From Kangiella sp. (lineage in GTDB: Bacteria > Pseudomonadota > Gammaproteobacteria > Enterobacterales > Kangiellaceae), in assembly GCF_014762745.1 (NCBI RefSeq), contig NZ_JABURJ010000122.1:21296-85295 (forward strand): a stretch of DNA of 64,000 nt, in the 5' to 3' direction. A program made the position numbers and the translations under genes. Each line of letters opens with the position of its first letter. Position 1 is the first letter of the stretch. Positions 40,131-49,163 of the stretch are shown in pieces. The notes beneath the pieces are model-generated. The model did no database searches. It saw only the letters and a program-made list of their open reading frames with translations, and was not told the DNA's origin.

Positions 40131-42281
40131 CTATGAATAAAAGCTTTCCTGATTTTGCTTCATCTTGACCAGGACATCTGCTGGCTTAAAGCGCTCTCCA
40201 TATAATTCCTGATAGTGCTCCAAACGATCGACAATGGTTGCAATGCCGCGCTTGTCCATGTAGCGGAATGGCCCACCATGAAACGGTGGGAAGCCAATCC
40301 CAAAGATGGCTCCTACATCACCATCTCTAGCACTTCGAATAATACCCTCATCCAAGCAGCGAGCAGCCTCATTGGCCATCAGCAAGATGCCTCGTTCAGC
40401 AATCTCAGCTGAGCTAACTTCTTTTCCTGGCTCAACGCCAAGAACCTTATACACAGTTTCATCTACTTGCTTCTTCTTACCCTTGGTTGGATATTGGTAG
40501 AAACCTCGATTATTCTTACGCCCTTTACGATCATCATCCAACAATTTACTAAAGGTTTTAGGCGGCTCCATGCGCTCGCCAAAGGCATCCTGAAGGATTG
40601 GTGCAACTTTGGTCGCAACATCAATACCTACCTCATCAAGCAGTGTAATAGGCCCTACCGGGAAGCCTGCTTTAACCATAGCTTTATCCAAAGTTTCAAT
40701 GGCCACGCCTTCACTGAGCAAAATTCCAGCCTCATTAACATAGGGCGCCAAGATACGATTGACATAAAAGCCTGCGCCATCATTCACCACGATAGGTGTT
40801 TTGCCCTGCTGTTTGCCTAAAGCAACGCAGCTTGCAATAACCCAGTCTGCGGTCTTGTCGGTTTTAATGATTTCAAGCAACGGCATTTTTTCGACTGGTG
40901 AGAAGTAATGTAAGCCCACTACCTGCTCAGGACGCTTAGCACCGTCAGCAATTTTACTGATTGGGATCGAAGAGGTATTGGTGGCAAAGATGGTTTTCTC
41001 TGAGCAGTTCTCCTCAACATCTTTGACCATCTGATGCTTCAGATCCAAATCTTCAAACACTGCCTCAATGACCATGTCGCAATCTTTGAATCCTTGGTAA
41101 TCCGTTGAACCAGTCAAGAAAGACATGGTATTCCGTGCATCACTGGGAGAAATAATGCGGCGCTTCATTTTCTTGCTGATAATTTTCCAGCTGTAATTGA
41201 GCGCACCGTTAACGCCTTTTGCGCTAACGTCCTTAACACGAACCTGCTTGCCTGCTTTGTCCACTGACACATAAGCAATCCCCGAGCCCATCAGGCCTCC
41301 GCCCAATACGCCCACTTTATCCACTTTCACCGCCTCAACGTCACCTTCAACGCCTTTATCTTTTTTCAGCTCAGTTGTGGCAAAGAAAATGCTTATTAAT
41401 GCTTTTGCCTCTGGCGTTACTACCAGCTGGCCAAAGTTTTTGGCTTCTACCGCAAGACCGGCATCGAAACCCTGGCTGTAACCTTTTTCCACACACTCAA
41501 TAATTTTGTGCGGCGCAGGATAGTTACCCTTGGTTTTGCTGTCGACAGTTTTACGTGCCTGATTAAATACCAGATTGCGGCCCAAAGGGTTCGCTTCCAG
41601 TAATAATTCCTTGATACCAACCAGTGACAAATAATAAGTCCACGGCTTTTTCCTGGAACGATCTTTACGCAAGTCATGCAATCGCCTGGTTGCCGCTTTC
41701 ATCAAATTGGCCGCAGGCACAATCTCATCAACCAGCCCTAACTTTTTAGCCTGCTTCGGAAAAAGTTGTTTGCCAGTCAGCATCATATCTAGCGCTGATG
41801 GAATGCCAACCAGGCGAGGCAAACGCTGTGTTCCACCGCTACCCGGCAGTAACCCTAACTGTACTTCCGGTAATCCCAGTTTTGATTTTGGACTATCGCT
41901 CACGACACGGCCATGACAGGCTAATGCCAGTTCAAGACCACCACCCAGACAGGCTCCATCTATTGCAGCCACCACTGGCACCTTAAATTTTTCCAACTGA
42001 TTGAAAAGACGCTGACCAGTTTTAGCAATTTCTTCTGCTTCTTCGGCGGTATCAACACTTTTCAGCACGGTAATATCAGCACCGGCAATAAAGCTGCCTT
42101 CTTTGCCACTGCGAATAATGACACCTTTGACGCTGATATCATCACCCAGCTTTTCCAGAATTTGTCCTACCTGCTCACCAAATTCAGGTTTTAACACATT
42201 CTGCGCTTCCCCTGGCAGGTCAATGGTGATGACTGCGATGCCATCATCTTGTATGTTAAGTTCAAAAATTGACTCAGACAT
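40131..42281 (-). CDS. fadJ: Fatty acid oxidation complex alpha subunit FadJ (enoyl-CoA hydratase / 3-hydroxyacyl-CoA dehydrogenase)
   Basis: Crotonase region (IAGADITVL, GACLGGGLELALACHGRV, LPEVQLGLLPGSGGTQRLPRLVG) plus HAD region (VGVLGGGLMGSGIAYV, GLHYFSPVEKMPLLEII). Confidence 0.95.
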   Translation of the reverse strand: MSESIFELNIQDDGIAVITIDLPGEAQNVLKPEFGEQVGQILEKLGDDISVKGVIIRSGKEGSFIAGADITVLKSVDTAEEAEEIAKTGQRLFNQLEKFKVPVVAAIDGACLGGGLELALACHGRVVSDSPKSKLGLPEVQLGLLPGSGGTQRLPRLVGIPSALDMMLTGKQLFPKQAKKLGLVDEIVPAANLMKAATRRLHDLRKDRSRKKPWTYYLSLVGIKELLLEANPLGRNLVFNQARKTVDSKTKGNYPAPHKIIECVEKGYSQGFDAGLAVEAKNFGQLVVTPEAKALISIFFATTELKKDKGVEGDVEAVKVDKVGVLGGGLMGSGIAYVSVDKAGKQVRVKDVSAKGVNGALNYSWKIISKKMKRRIISPSDARNTMSFLTGSTDYQGFKDCDMVIEAVFEDLDLKHQMVKDVEENCSEKTIFATNTSSIPISKIADGAKRPEQVVGLHYFSPVEKMPLLEIIKTDKTADWVIASCVALGKQQGKTPIVVNDGAGFYVNRILAPYVNEAGILLSEGVAIETLDKAMVKAGFPVGPITLLDEVGIDVATKVAPILQDAFGERMEPPKTFSKLLDDDRKGRKNNRGFYQYPTKGKKKQVDETVYKVLGVEPGKEVSSAEIAERGILLMANEAARCLDEGIIRSARDGDVGAIFGIGFPPFHGGPFRYMDKRGIATIVDRLEHYQELYGERFKPADVLVKMKQNQESFYS

Positions 42282-43600
42282 TATTCAACCTCCAGAATCA
42301 TTGCTGCGCCCAGACCACCAGCGGCACAGGCAGTCGTCAAACCAACCCCACCACCACGGCGTTTCAGCTCTCTTAATGTTTGCGTGATCATACGTGTACC
42401 GGTTGCGGCAAATGGATGGCCATAAGCCAGCGAACCGCCGAGCACATTGAATTTATCCATATCAATATCACCAATCTTGGTGCGTTGACCGAGCTTTTCT
42501 TTGGCGAATTCGGTGGAACCAAAAGCCTGAATATTGGAAATGGTCTGTGCCGCGAAAGCTTCATGCATGTCGATCAGGTCTAAATCCTTAAGCTGCATTT
42601 TGGCTTTCTTTAGCGCCATCGGTGTTGCATAGGACGGCCCCATCAACATGTCATGGGTTGCTTCGATTGCAGCAAAAGCGTAACTCTTAATATAGCCAAG
42701 CGGCTCATAGCCCAATGCTTTGGCCTGTGACTCTTTCATCATCAGAACTGCTGAGGCACCATCACTCAATGGCGTTGAGTTGGCTGCTGTCAAAGTACCG
42801 TACTTACGGTCAAAGGCCGGACGCAATTTGGCGTAACCCTCAATCGTTGAGTCGAAACGAACTATATTGTCACGATGCAGCGGCTCTTTGGTGTAGGGCT
42901 CGACATAAGCAGTCAATACTTCATCATCCAGCTTCCCCTCTTCCCAGGCTTGCGCCGCCAGAGTATGTGAGCGGTGAGCCAGCGCATCCTGCTCTTCACG
43001 TGTAATACCACGATCACGAGCCATTTGTTCAGCATTCTCACCCATTGTCATACCGGTCGAATATTCCTTAATGGCAGGCGGAACAGGTAATAAATCTTTA
43101 AAGCGCAGGCCTTTTATAATGGAGAGTTTCTGGCCAAGCGTTTTTGCTTTTTGCAGATCGACCAGTGCTAACTGTAACTTACGACTCACACCAATCGGCA
43201 CCACTGAAGAAGAGTCTGCACCACCGGCAATGCCTATCGATACATCGCCCAAAGCAATAGAATCTGCCAGGCTGGCAACGGTCTGAAAGCTTGTGGCGCA
43301 GGCGCGCGAGATTGAATAGGCATCGGTGTGTACATTCATGGGCGTGCCCAGCACAATTTCGCGTGCAATGTTAGGCGCTTCTGGCAAAATCACAACCTGA
43401 CCAAAAATGACGCGTTCAATCAACTTAGGATCAAGTTCGCTGCGTACCATTAATTCGTTAACCACCATCTTGCCCAGTTCAATGGCATTGATGCCACGGA
43501 AATGAGTTGCCTGTTTAGCAAACGGTGTTCTCAAGCCTGAAACGATGGCGACTCGATCCTGTTTCGCCCGCGCTCTTTTACCTGCTGCTGTTTCACTCAT
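42281..43600 (-). CDS. fadI: Acetyl-CoA C-acyltransferase FadI
   Basis: Thiolase: [18 protein letters not shown] catalytic Cys; [31 protein letters not shown]; adjacent to fadJ. Confidence 0.95.
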   Translation of the reverse strand: MSETAAGKRARAKQDRVAIVSGLRTPFAKQATHFRGINAIELGKMVVNELMVRSELDPKLIERVIFGQVVILPEAPNIAREIVLGTPMNVHTDAYSISRACATSFQTVASLADSIALGDVSIGIAGGADSSSVVPIGVSRKLQLALVDLQKAKTLGQKLSIIKGLRFKDLLPVPPAIKEYSTGMTMGENAEQMARDRGITREEQDALAHRSHTLAAQAWEEGKLDDEVLTAYVEPYTKEPLHRDNIVRFDSTIEGYAKLRPAFDRKYGTLTAANSTPLSDGASAVLMMKESQAKALGYEPLGYIKSYAFAAIEATHDMLMGPSYATPMALKKAKMQLKDLDLIDMHEAFAAQTISNIQAFGSTEFAKEKLGQRTKIGDIDMDKFNVLGGSLAYGHPFAATGTRMITQTLRELKRRGGGVGLTTACAAGGLGAAMILEVE

Positions 43601-43666
43601 GCCTGTCTCCTGAAAAAAGAGTCATTAAAAGAATATTCACCCGATTGTACCTGAACAGCCCAAGTT

Positions 43667-43684
43667 TTCAAACGAACGTTTGAA
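43667..43684. promoter_or_regulatory. Candidate PsrA-like operator upstream of fadI
   Basis: Perfect palindrome TTCAAACG-AA-CGTTTGAA, 67-84 bp upstream of the fadI start; resembles the published PsrA half-site arrangement (C/G)AAAC-N2-4-GTTT(G/C). Confidence 0.6.
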
Positions 43685-43851
43685 TGTTGCCAGTTCGATG
43701 CAACCTACCTCCAGCCCCAGAATTTCTGCAAAGAAACAATTAGTTGCATTTTTAAAGTGTTTTTTGATACAACTCAGGAAGCTTTTTTACTACATTGAAC
43801 TATTACTCAATTCGGCTTACAAAGCATTACCACAACTGGATACCCCATAAC

Positions 43852-44811
43852 ATGAGTATCAAACAACAATTTATTGAATTAGAACAATTCCTTAAGTCAC
43901 GAATTATTGGCCAGCACGAGCTGGTGCATAAAATGTTGATCGCCCTGCTTGCCGATGGTCACTTACTGGTTGAAGGCGCACCGGGTCTTGCGAAAACGCG
44001 AGCCATCAAAGAATTATCAACTGCCGTAGAAGGTAACTTTCACCGCATTCAGTTTACCCCGGATTTATTACCGGCAGATTTAACTGGTACCGAAATTTAC
44101 CGCCCACAGGATGGCAGTTTCCATTTCCAGAAAGGCCCATTGTTCCATAACATGATTCTGGCCGACGAAATTAACCGTGCACCAGCCAAGGTTCAGTCAG
44201 CGCTATTAGAGGCCATGGCTGAACGTCAGATCACGGTCGGCAGCCAAAGCTTCCAATTACCACAACTCTTCCTGGTCATGGCCACCCAGAATCCGATTGA
44301 ACAGGAAGGCACCTACCCACTTCCAGAAGCACAGCTGGATCGTTTCCTGATGCAGGTTATCGTTGATTATCCAGAAGCCGAAGCCGAAGCCGAGATTTTG
44401 GCACTTAATCGGCAGGAAGCCTTAACGGGCGAGTCAACTCCGGCAAAACCGCTCAGTCAGCAGGATCTGTTCGAAGCGCGCAAAGAAGTGCTTTCCACTT
44501 ATATGACCCCGGAAATTGAAGAATACCTGGTACAGCTTATTATCAGCACCCGTCAGCCAGAAAAACTTGGCGGCTCTTTGGCAAACTATATTGAATATGG
44601 CGCCAGTCCGCGTGCCACCATCGCTCTTGATCGCTGTGCCCGCGCCAACGCCTGGCTCAACAATCGTGATTACGTTACACCGGGGGATGTGCAGACAGTG
44701 CTGTTTGATATCCTGCGTCACCGCATTATCTTAAGTTATCAGGCCGAGGCGGAGGGTGTTACGGCAGATGCCATTATTGATGAGCTCATCAAACAAGTTC
44801 CAACACCTTAA
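43852..44811 (+). CDS. MoxR-family AAA+ ATPase (copy 2)
   Basis: MSIKQQFIELEQFLKSRIIGQHELVHKMLIALLADGHLLVEGAPGLAKTRAIKEL; ILADEINRAPAKVQSALLEAMAERQITVG. ATG at 43852 preferred. Confidence 0.95.
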   Translation: MSIKQQFIELEQFLKSRIIGQHELVHKMLIALLADGHLLVEGAPGLAKTRAIKELSTAVEGNFHRIQFTPDLLPADLTGTEIYRPQDGSFHFQKGPLFHNMILADEINRAPAKVQSALLEAMAERQITVGSQSFQLPQLFLVMATQNPIEQEGTYPLPEAQLDRFLMQVIVDYPEAEAEAEILALNRQEALTGESTPAKPLSQQDLFEARKEVLSTYMTPEIEEYLVQLIISTRQPEKLGGSLANYIEYGASPRATIALDRCARANAWLNNRDYVTPGDVQTVLFDILRHRIILSYQAEAEGVTADAIIDELIKQVPTP

Positions 44812-44830
44812 TGCCTAAACTGCTGAACCA

Positions 44831-45817
44831 TTGATGACACAAAAAACCATTAGCTCCAAACAAGTCGGCTCAAACTCTATTGAACTGAGTTTAGAGCAGC
44901 TGATTGCCTGCCAGTATTGGGCACGCGATACGATTCCGTTGCCCAATAAAAAATCCAAGGCACACCTGGTCGGTGGGCATCTGTCCCCTTATAAGGGCCG
45001 GGGCATGGAATTTTCTGAGGTACGCCAGTATCAACCCGGTGATGATATCCGAACGATTGACTGGAAAGTAACGGCTCGTACCGGTGAAGTGCATACCAAG
45101 ATATTTCAGGAAGAAAGGGAAAGACCTGTTTTCCTGCTACTCGACTTGCAGGACTCCATGTTCTTCGGTTCGAAAAAACGCTTCAAGTCAACGTTGGCCT
45201 GTTTGCAGGCTGCTCGAGTATTCTGGACTGCGCATAACTCAGGCAATCGTGTGGGCGCCCTTTTTAGTACCGCAACCGATCATGTTGAACTGAAACCGTC
45301 CAATCGTCGTCAGAATGGTCTGCGCCTGCTGCAACACATGCTGGAACTCCATAACCATCGGTTAGAGTCGATTTATCGTCAGCAACAGGCTTTTACCATC
45401 AATAGCAATGCGCTCTGTGATGCCTTGTCACGGTTACGTCATTTGGTAAAAGGCGGTAGCCTGATTTATATTTTCAGCGACTTCACTAACCTGTCGCAAT
45501 CCTGCAAGCAGGATCTGATTCACTTAGCGCAACATAATGATATTCATGCAGTTATGATTACCGACCCATTGGAGCAGTCAATTCCGGTAGCTGGAGAGTT
45601 CATTGTGAGTGATGGTGATAAAACAGTAGCTTTAAATTCTGCCCGACCAGGCTTTAAAACCCGTTACCAGGAAATGTTCCATGACAAGCTGGTTAAAACA
45701 CAGGCCTTCTTTCAGGAAGCTCAGTGCAGCTTTGTTGAATATAGTACCGCACAAGAGCTAAGTGACTTTGCCATCAACCCCTATCGCAACCGTTCCATTT
45801 CCGGAAAAAGGACATAG
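44831..45817 (+). CDS. DUF58 domain protein (copy 2)
   Basis: GRGMEFSEVRQYQPGDDIRTIDWKVTARTGEVHTKIFQEERERPVFLLLDLQDSM. Confidence 0.95.
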   Translation: MMTQKTISSKQVGSNSIELSLEQLIACQYWARDTIPLPNKKSKAHLVGGHLSPYKGRGMEFSEVRQYQPGDDIRTIDWKVTARTGEVHTKIFQEERERPVFLLLDLQDSMFFGSKKRFKSTLACLQAARVFWTAHNSGNRVGALFSTATDHVELKPSNRRQNGLRLLQHMLELHNHRLESIYRQQQAFTINSNALCDALSRLRHLVKGGSLIYIFSDFTNLSQSCKQDLIHLAQHNDIHAVMITDPLEQSIPVAGEFIVSDGDKTVALNSARPGFKTRYQEMFHDKLVKTQAFFQEAQCSFVEYSTAQELSDFAINPYRNRSISGKRT

Positions 45818-45828
45818 ACTGAATTCTT

Positions 45829-46371
45829 ATGGCAAACCCACAACAGACTCAATTACTGGAACAGTTACGCGATATCCATCTTCCCGATGGGGTCAGCTGG
45901 TGGCCACTCGCCATTGGCTGGTGGGTCGTCATCGCAATCTTGGTTGCAGTCATAGTCCTTTTGATCGCTAAAGCCATTCTCAAGCAAAGACGCAAACGAT
46001 TTGCGCGCTACGCTCTGATTGAGCTCGAGCATATCAAACAGGAAGGTCAAAGTGACTGGCTGATGCAAACTCACAACATTATGCGCCGCGCCAGCTTGTG
46101 CTATTTCCCAAAATCGCAGGTAGCGGTTATGGACAATAAACACTGGGTAATTCTGCTTTATCAGACCGGTAGCAATATCTGGAGCCAACAAAGCCTGCAG
46201 TTGCTGGAAGAAGGTGTTTATCGCAATCCGGACTCCATTGATGTAAGCCATAGAGCACAGTTTTTGGCAGAAGCCCGTTCATGGTTGGAGCAATTGCCCG
46301 AGTTGAAACAGTTACCTGCTTTTACTGAGTCGCTGAGTGTTGCAAAACAGGGAGGAACAGCCAATGTTTGA
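45829..46371 (+). CDS. DUF4381 domain protein
   Basis: LRDIHLPDGVSWWPLAIGWWVVIAILVAVIVLLIAKAILKQRRKRFARYALIELEHI; within the Bat operon. Confidence 0.9.
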   Translation: MANPQQTQLLEQLRDIHLPDGVSWWPLAIGWWVVIAILVAVIVLLIAKAILKQRRKRFARYALIELEHIKQEGQSDWLMQTHNIMRRASLCYFPKSQVAVMDNKHWVILLYQTGSNIWSQQSLQLLEEGVYRNPDSIDVSHRAQFLAEARSWLEQLPELKQLPAFTESLSVAKQGGTANV

Positions 46372-47410
46372 GTTTGTCTGGCCCTGGGTTTGGCTTCTAT
46401 TACCATTACCTTTACTGGTGTGGTGGCTTGCCGAGCGTAAGCGACAGCAACAGGCTTTACGTGCTCCCCTGTTTTTATACTGGCGCAGTATTCAGGAACA
46501 GGAAGGCAAGTCCAGCAAACGCTTCCCCTGGCTAACTTTTTTAATCTGGGCCTTAATCATCACGGCCCTGTCGCGTCCACAATGGGTTGGCAACACTATG
46601 GAGTTACCGGCAACGGGGCGGGATTTGATGTTAAGCATTGATATTTCCGGCTCAATGGAAATGCCGGACATGGTGATTGATAACAAAGAAGTGGATCGGC
46701 TGGTTGCAGTAAAAGCATTGCTCACCGACTTTATTGCTCGCCGTAAAGGTGATCGCATTGGCCTGATCCTGTTTGGTGAACAGGCTTATCTGCAAACCCC
46801 ATTAACCTTTGATTTAGAAACGGTTCAGATCATGCTCGACGAAACCAGCATCGGTCTGGCCGGCTCTTCGCGCACCGCAATCGGTGATGGTATTGGCCTG
46901 GCCGTTAAGCGCCTGCGTGAGCGCAACGCTGATAACCGTGTGCTCATATTATTAACCGATGGCCAGAACAATACCGGCGTGCTTAATCCGTTGCAGGCAG
47001 CAGAGCTTGCCGAGCACGCCGGAATTACCATCTACACCATTGGTGTTGGTGCCGACGAAATGATTGTTAAAAACCGCTTCTTTGGCAATCGCCGCATTAA
47101 CCCATCGCTAGAGCTGGATGAGGAAACCTTAATTGCAGTAGCGGAGAAAACCGGTGGCCGATATTTTCGCGCACGTGACACCAGGGAAATGGAACAGATC
47201 TATCAGATTATCGATGAGCTGGAGCCAGTCGAGGATGATTACCAAAGCTACCGTCCAATTAAAGCCTTATTCTATATACCGTTGGCTTTGGCATTACTGA
47301 TTTCCTTGTTATCAATTTTAATTAGAACCATTATCAGCTGGCGAATGAGTACTGCTCACAATACCAAGCAACAGGCAGCAAGCGTAACACCGGAGGAATC
47401 TCATGTTTGA
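46364..47410 (+). CDS. batA: BatA-like von Willebrand factor A membrane protein
   Basis: LMLSIDISGSMEMPDM (MIDAS DxSxS), TLPLT-type loop (QTPLTFDLETVQIMLDE), VLILLTDGQNNTG. ATG at 46364 preferred. Confidence 0.9.
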   Translation: MFEFVWPWVWLLLPLPLLVWWLAERKRQQQALRAPLFLYWRSIQEQEGKSSKRFPWLTFLIWALIITALSRPQWVGNTMELPATGRDLMLSIDISGSMEMPDMVIDNKEVDRLVAVKALLTDFIARRKGDRIGLILFGEQAYLQTPLTFDLETVQIMLDETSIGLAGSSRTAIGDGIGLAVKRLRERNADNRVLILLTDGQNNTGVLNPLQAAELAEHAGITIYTIGVGADEMIVKNRFFGNRRINPSLELDEETLIAVAEKTGGRYFRARDTREMEQIYQIIDELEPVEDDYQSYRPIKALFYIPLALALLISLLSILIRTIISWRMSTAHNTKQQAASVTPEESHV

Positions 47411-49136
47411 TTTTCTTCCTGATATTACACAGCTTCATTTTATCCGCCCCTGGGCCTGGCTTTTACTGTTACCCGTTTTTATTTTGTGGTGGCTATACAG
47501 AACTAAAGGCCAACAAGCCAGTGGTTGGGCCAAACTGATAGACCAGCATCTTCTGGGCTGGATGATGCCCAATTCACAACTGGGCAAAAGTATTAAATGG
47601 CAAAAAAATCTACTGCTAATTTTATGGATACTGTTAGTCATGGCGCTATCAGGCCCAAGCTGGAAAAAGCTACCGCAACCGGTTTTTTCAAATTTGGCTT
47701 CACGTGTGATTGTCCTCGATTTGTCCACATCAATGGACGCACAAGATGTTAAGCCAAGTCGACTGGCCCGGGCCAAATTTAAGCTGACCGATATCTTAAA
47801 AAACATCCAGGATGGTCAAACCGGTTTTGTGGTCTATGCCGGTGATGGCTTTGTATTGAGTCCTTTGACCAGCGATACCGATACAATCGATAACATGGTG
47901 GATGTACTTTCAACTAATTTAATGCCATTAGTTGGCAGCATACCGAGTAAAGGTATCGAAAAGGCGATTGAGCTGTTAGACAATGGCGCGGCTGGTGAAG
48001 GTGATATTATCTGGATAACCGATGGTGCCAAAGAACAGGAGCTCGACAAAATTGGCAGCCTAATCAGTAAGGTACCTTATGAACTCAATATTCTTGCCAT
48101 AGGCACCGCAGAAGGCGCGCCAATCCCAATGTCGAATGGCTCAGGCTTTGTAAAAGACACCAATGGCAATATTGTCATTCCCAAACTCAATTACGATGAA
48201 CTGGCAAACTTTGCAGATGATATCGGCGCCACCCTGACACCTATGACTGCTGGTAATCAGGATATTGAGCTACTACTGCAAAGACAGGCACTAAGCCTTG
48301 AAGAAAAGCTTGAGAAGCAGGATATTATGGCTGACAGCTGGGAAGATGCTGGCTTCTGGCTATTGTTTTTAACGCTCCCTATTTTGCTGCTTGGATTTAA
48401 ACATCGCTCCATGTTTGCTGTTGTTTTTGTCATAGCATTTGGAGTGGTCGCTAGCCCTCAGGCTACTGCCAACCCACTTGAAAAGATTTTCCTGAACAAA
48501 GATCAGCAGGCCAAAAAGTTGCTTAATGATGAGCAGTACGATGAAGCCTACAAAACCTTTGAAGATCCACAGTGGAAAGCTGTTGCAGCTTATCGCAATG
48601 GAGACTACAAGGTGGCAGAAGATTATTTCGCCGATGGCCAGCGGATATCGCCAGCAGATCAAGCATACAACAAAGCTAATGCTCAAGCTCTCGCTGGAGA
48701 TCTGGAAGCTGCCATTAAAAGCTATAACCAGGCTTTAGAGATAAATCCCGATCATCAGGACGCCCTGCATAATAAAAAAATTGTTGAAGAGCTGCTAAAG
48801 CAGCAGCAACAGGAGCAAGAACAAAACCAACAGCAGGATGAGTCTTCCGAGTCAGAACAGGAGCAGAATGATCAACAACAGGAGCAACAGCAGGATGACA
48901 ATTCGCAAAGTGATGAAAACAGCGATCAGCAGCAGGAGTCCAGCGAGCAACAGCAACAAAAACCAGAATTAACTGAAGAAGAATTGCAGCAGCAGTTTAA
49001 AGAGGAAGAGAAGGATCAGGAACTGGAGCAATGGTTGAAACGTCTTCCCGATGATCCTGGTGGTTTATTAAGACGCAAAATGTATCAGGAATATCGCAAG
49101 CGTGGCCATAAGCAGCACGTTGATGAAACATGGTAG
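47403..49136 (+). CDS. batB: BatB-like VWA protein fused to a TPR/BatC-like, Gln-rich C-terminus
   Basis: VIVLDLSTSMDAQDVKPSRLARAK MIDAS; TPR segment AAIKSYNQALEINPDHQDALHNKKIVEELL; Q/E/S-rich tail. Confidence 0.92.
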   Translation: MFDFLPDITQLHFIRPWAWLLLLPVFILWWLYRTKGQQASGWAKLIDQHLLGWMMPNSQLGKSIKWQKNLLLILWILLVMALSGPSWKKLPQPVFSNLASRVIVLDLSTSMDAQDVKPSRLARAKFKLTDILKNIQDGQTGFVVYAGDGFVLSPLTSDTDTIDNMVDVLSTNLMPLVGSIPSKGIEKAIELLDNGAAGEGDIIWITDGAKEQELDKIGSLISKVPYELNILAIGTAEGAPIPMSNGSGFVKDTNGNIVIPKLNYDELANFADDIGATLTPMTAGNQDIELLLQRQALSLEEKLEKQDIMADSWEDAGFWLLFLTLPILLLGFKHRSMFAVVFVIAFGVVASPQATANPLEKIFLNKDQQAKKLLNDEQYDEAYKTFEDPQWKAVAAYRNGDYKVAEDYFADGQRISPADQAYNKANAQALAGDLEAAIKSYNQALEINPDHQDALHNKKIVEELLKQQQQEQEQNQQQDESSESEQEQNDQQQEQQQDDNSQSDENSDQQQESSEQQQQKPELTEEELQQQFKEEEKDQELEQWLKRLPDDPGGLLRRKMYQEYRKRGHKQHVDETW

Positions 49137-49163
49137 ACCCATATCTGAACAGGTTTATGTACG

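Noticed and set aside
46492-46758. Minus-strand ORFs inside the Bat operon (also 45865-46251, 46825-47031, 47435-47806)
   Set aside because: All are antisense to well-supported Bat genes and show no domain features.
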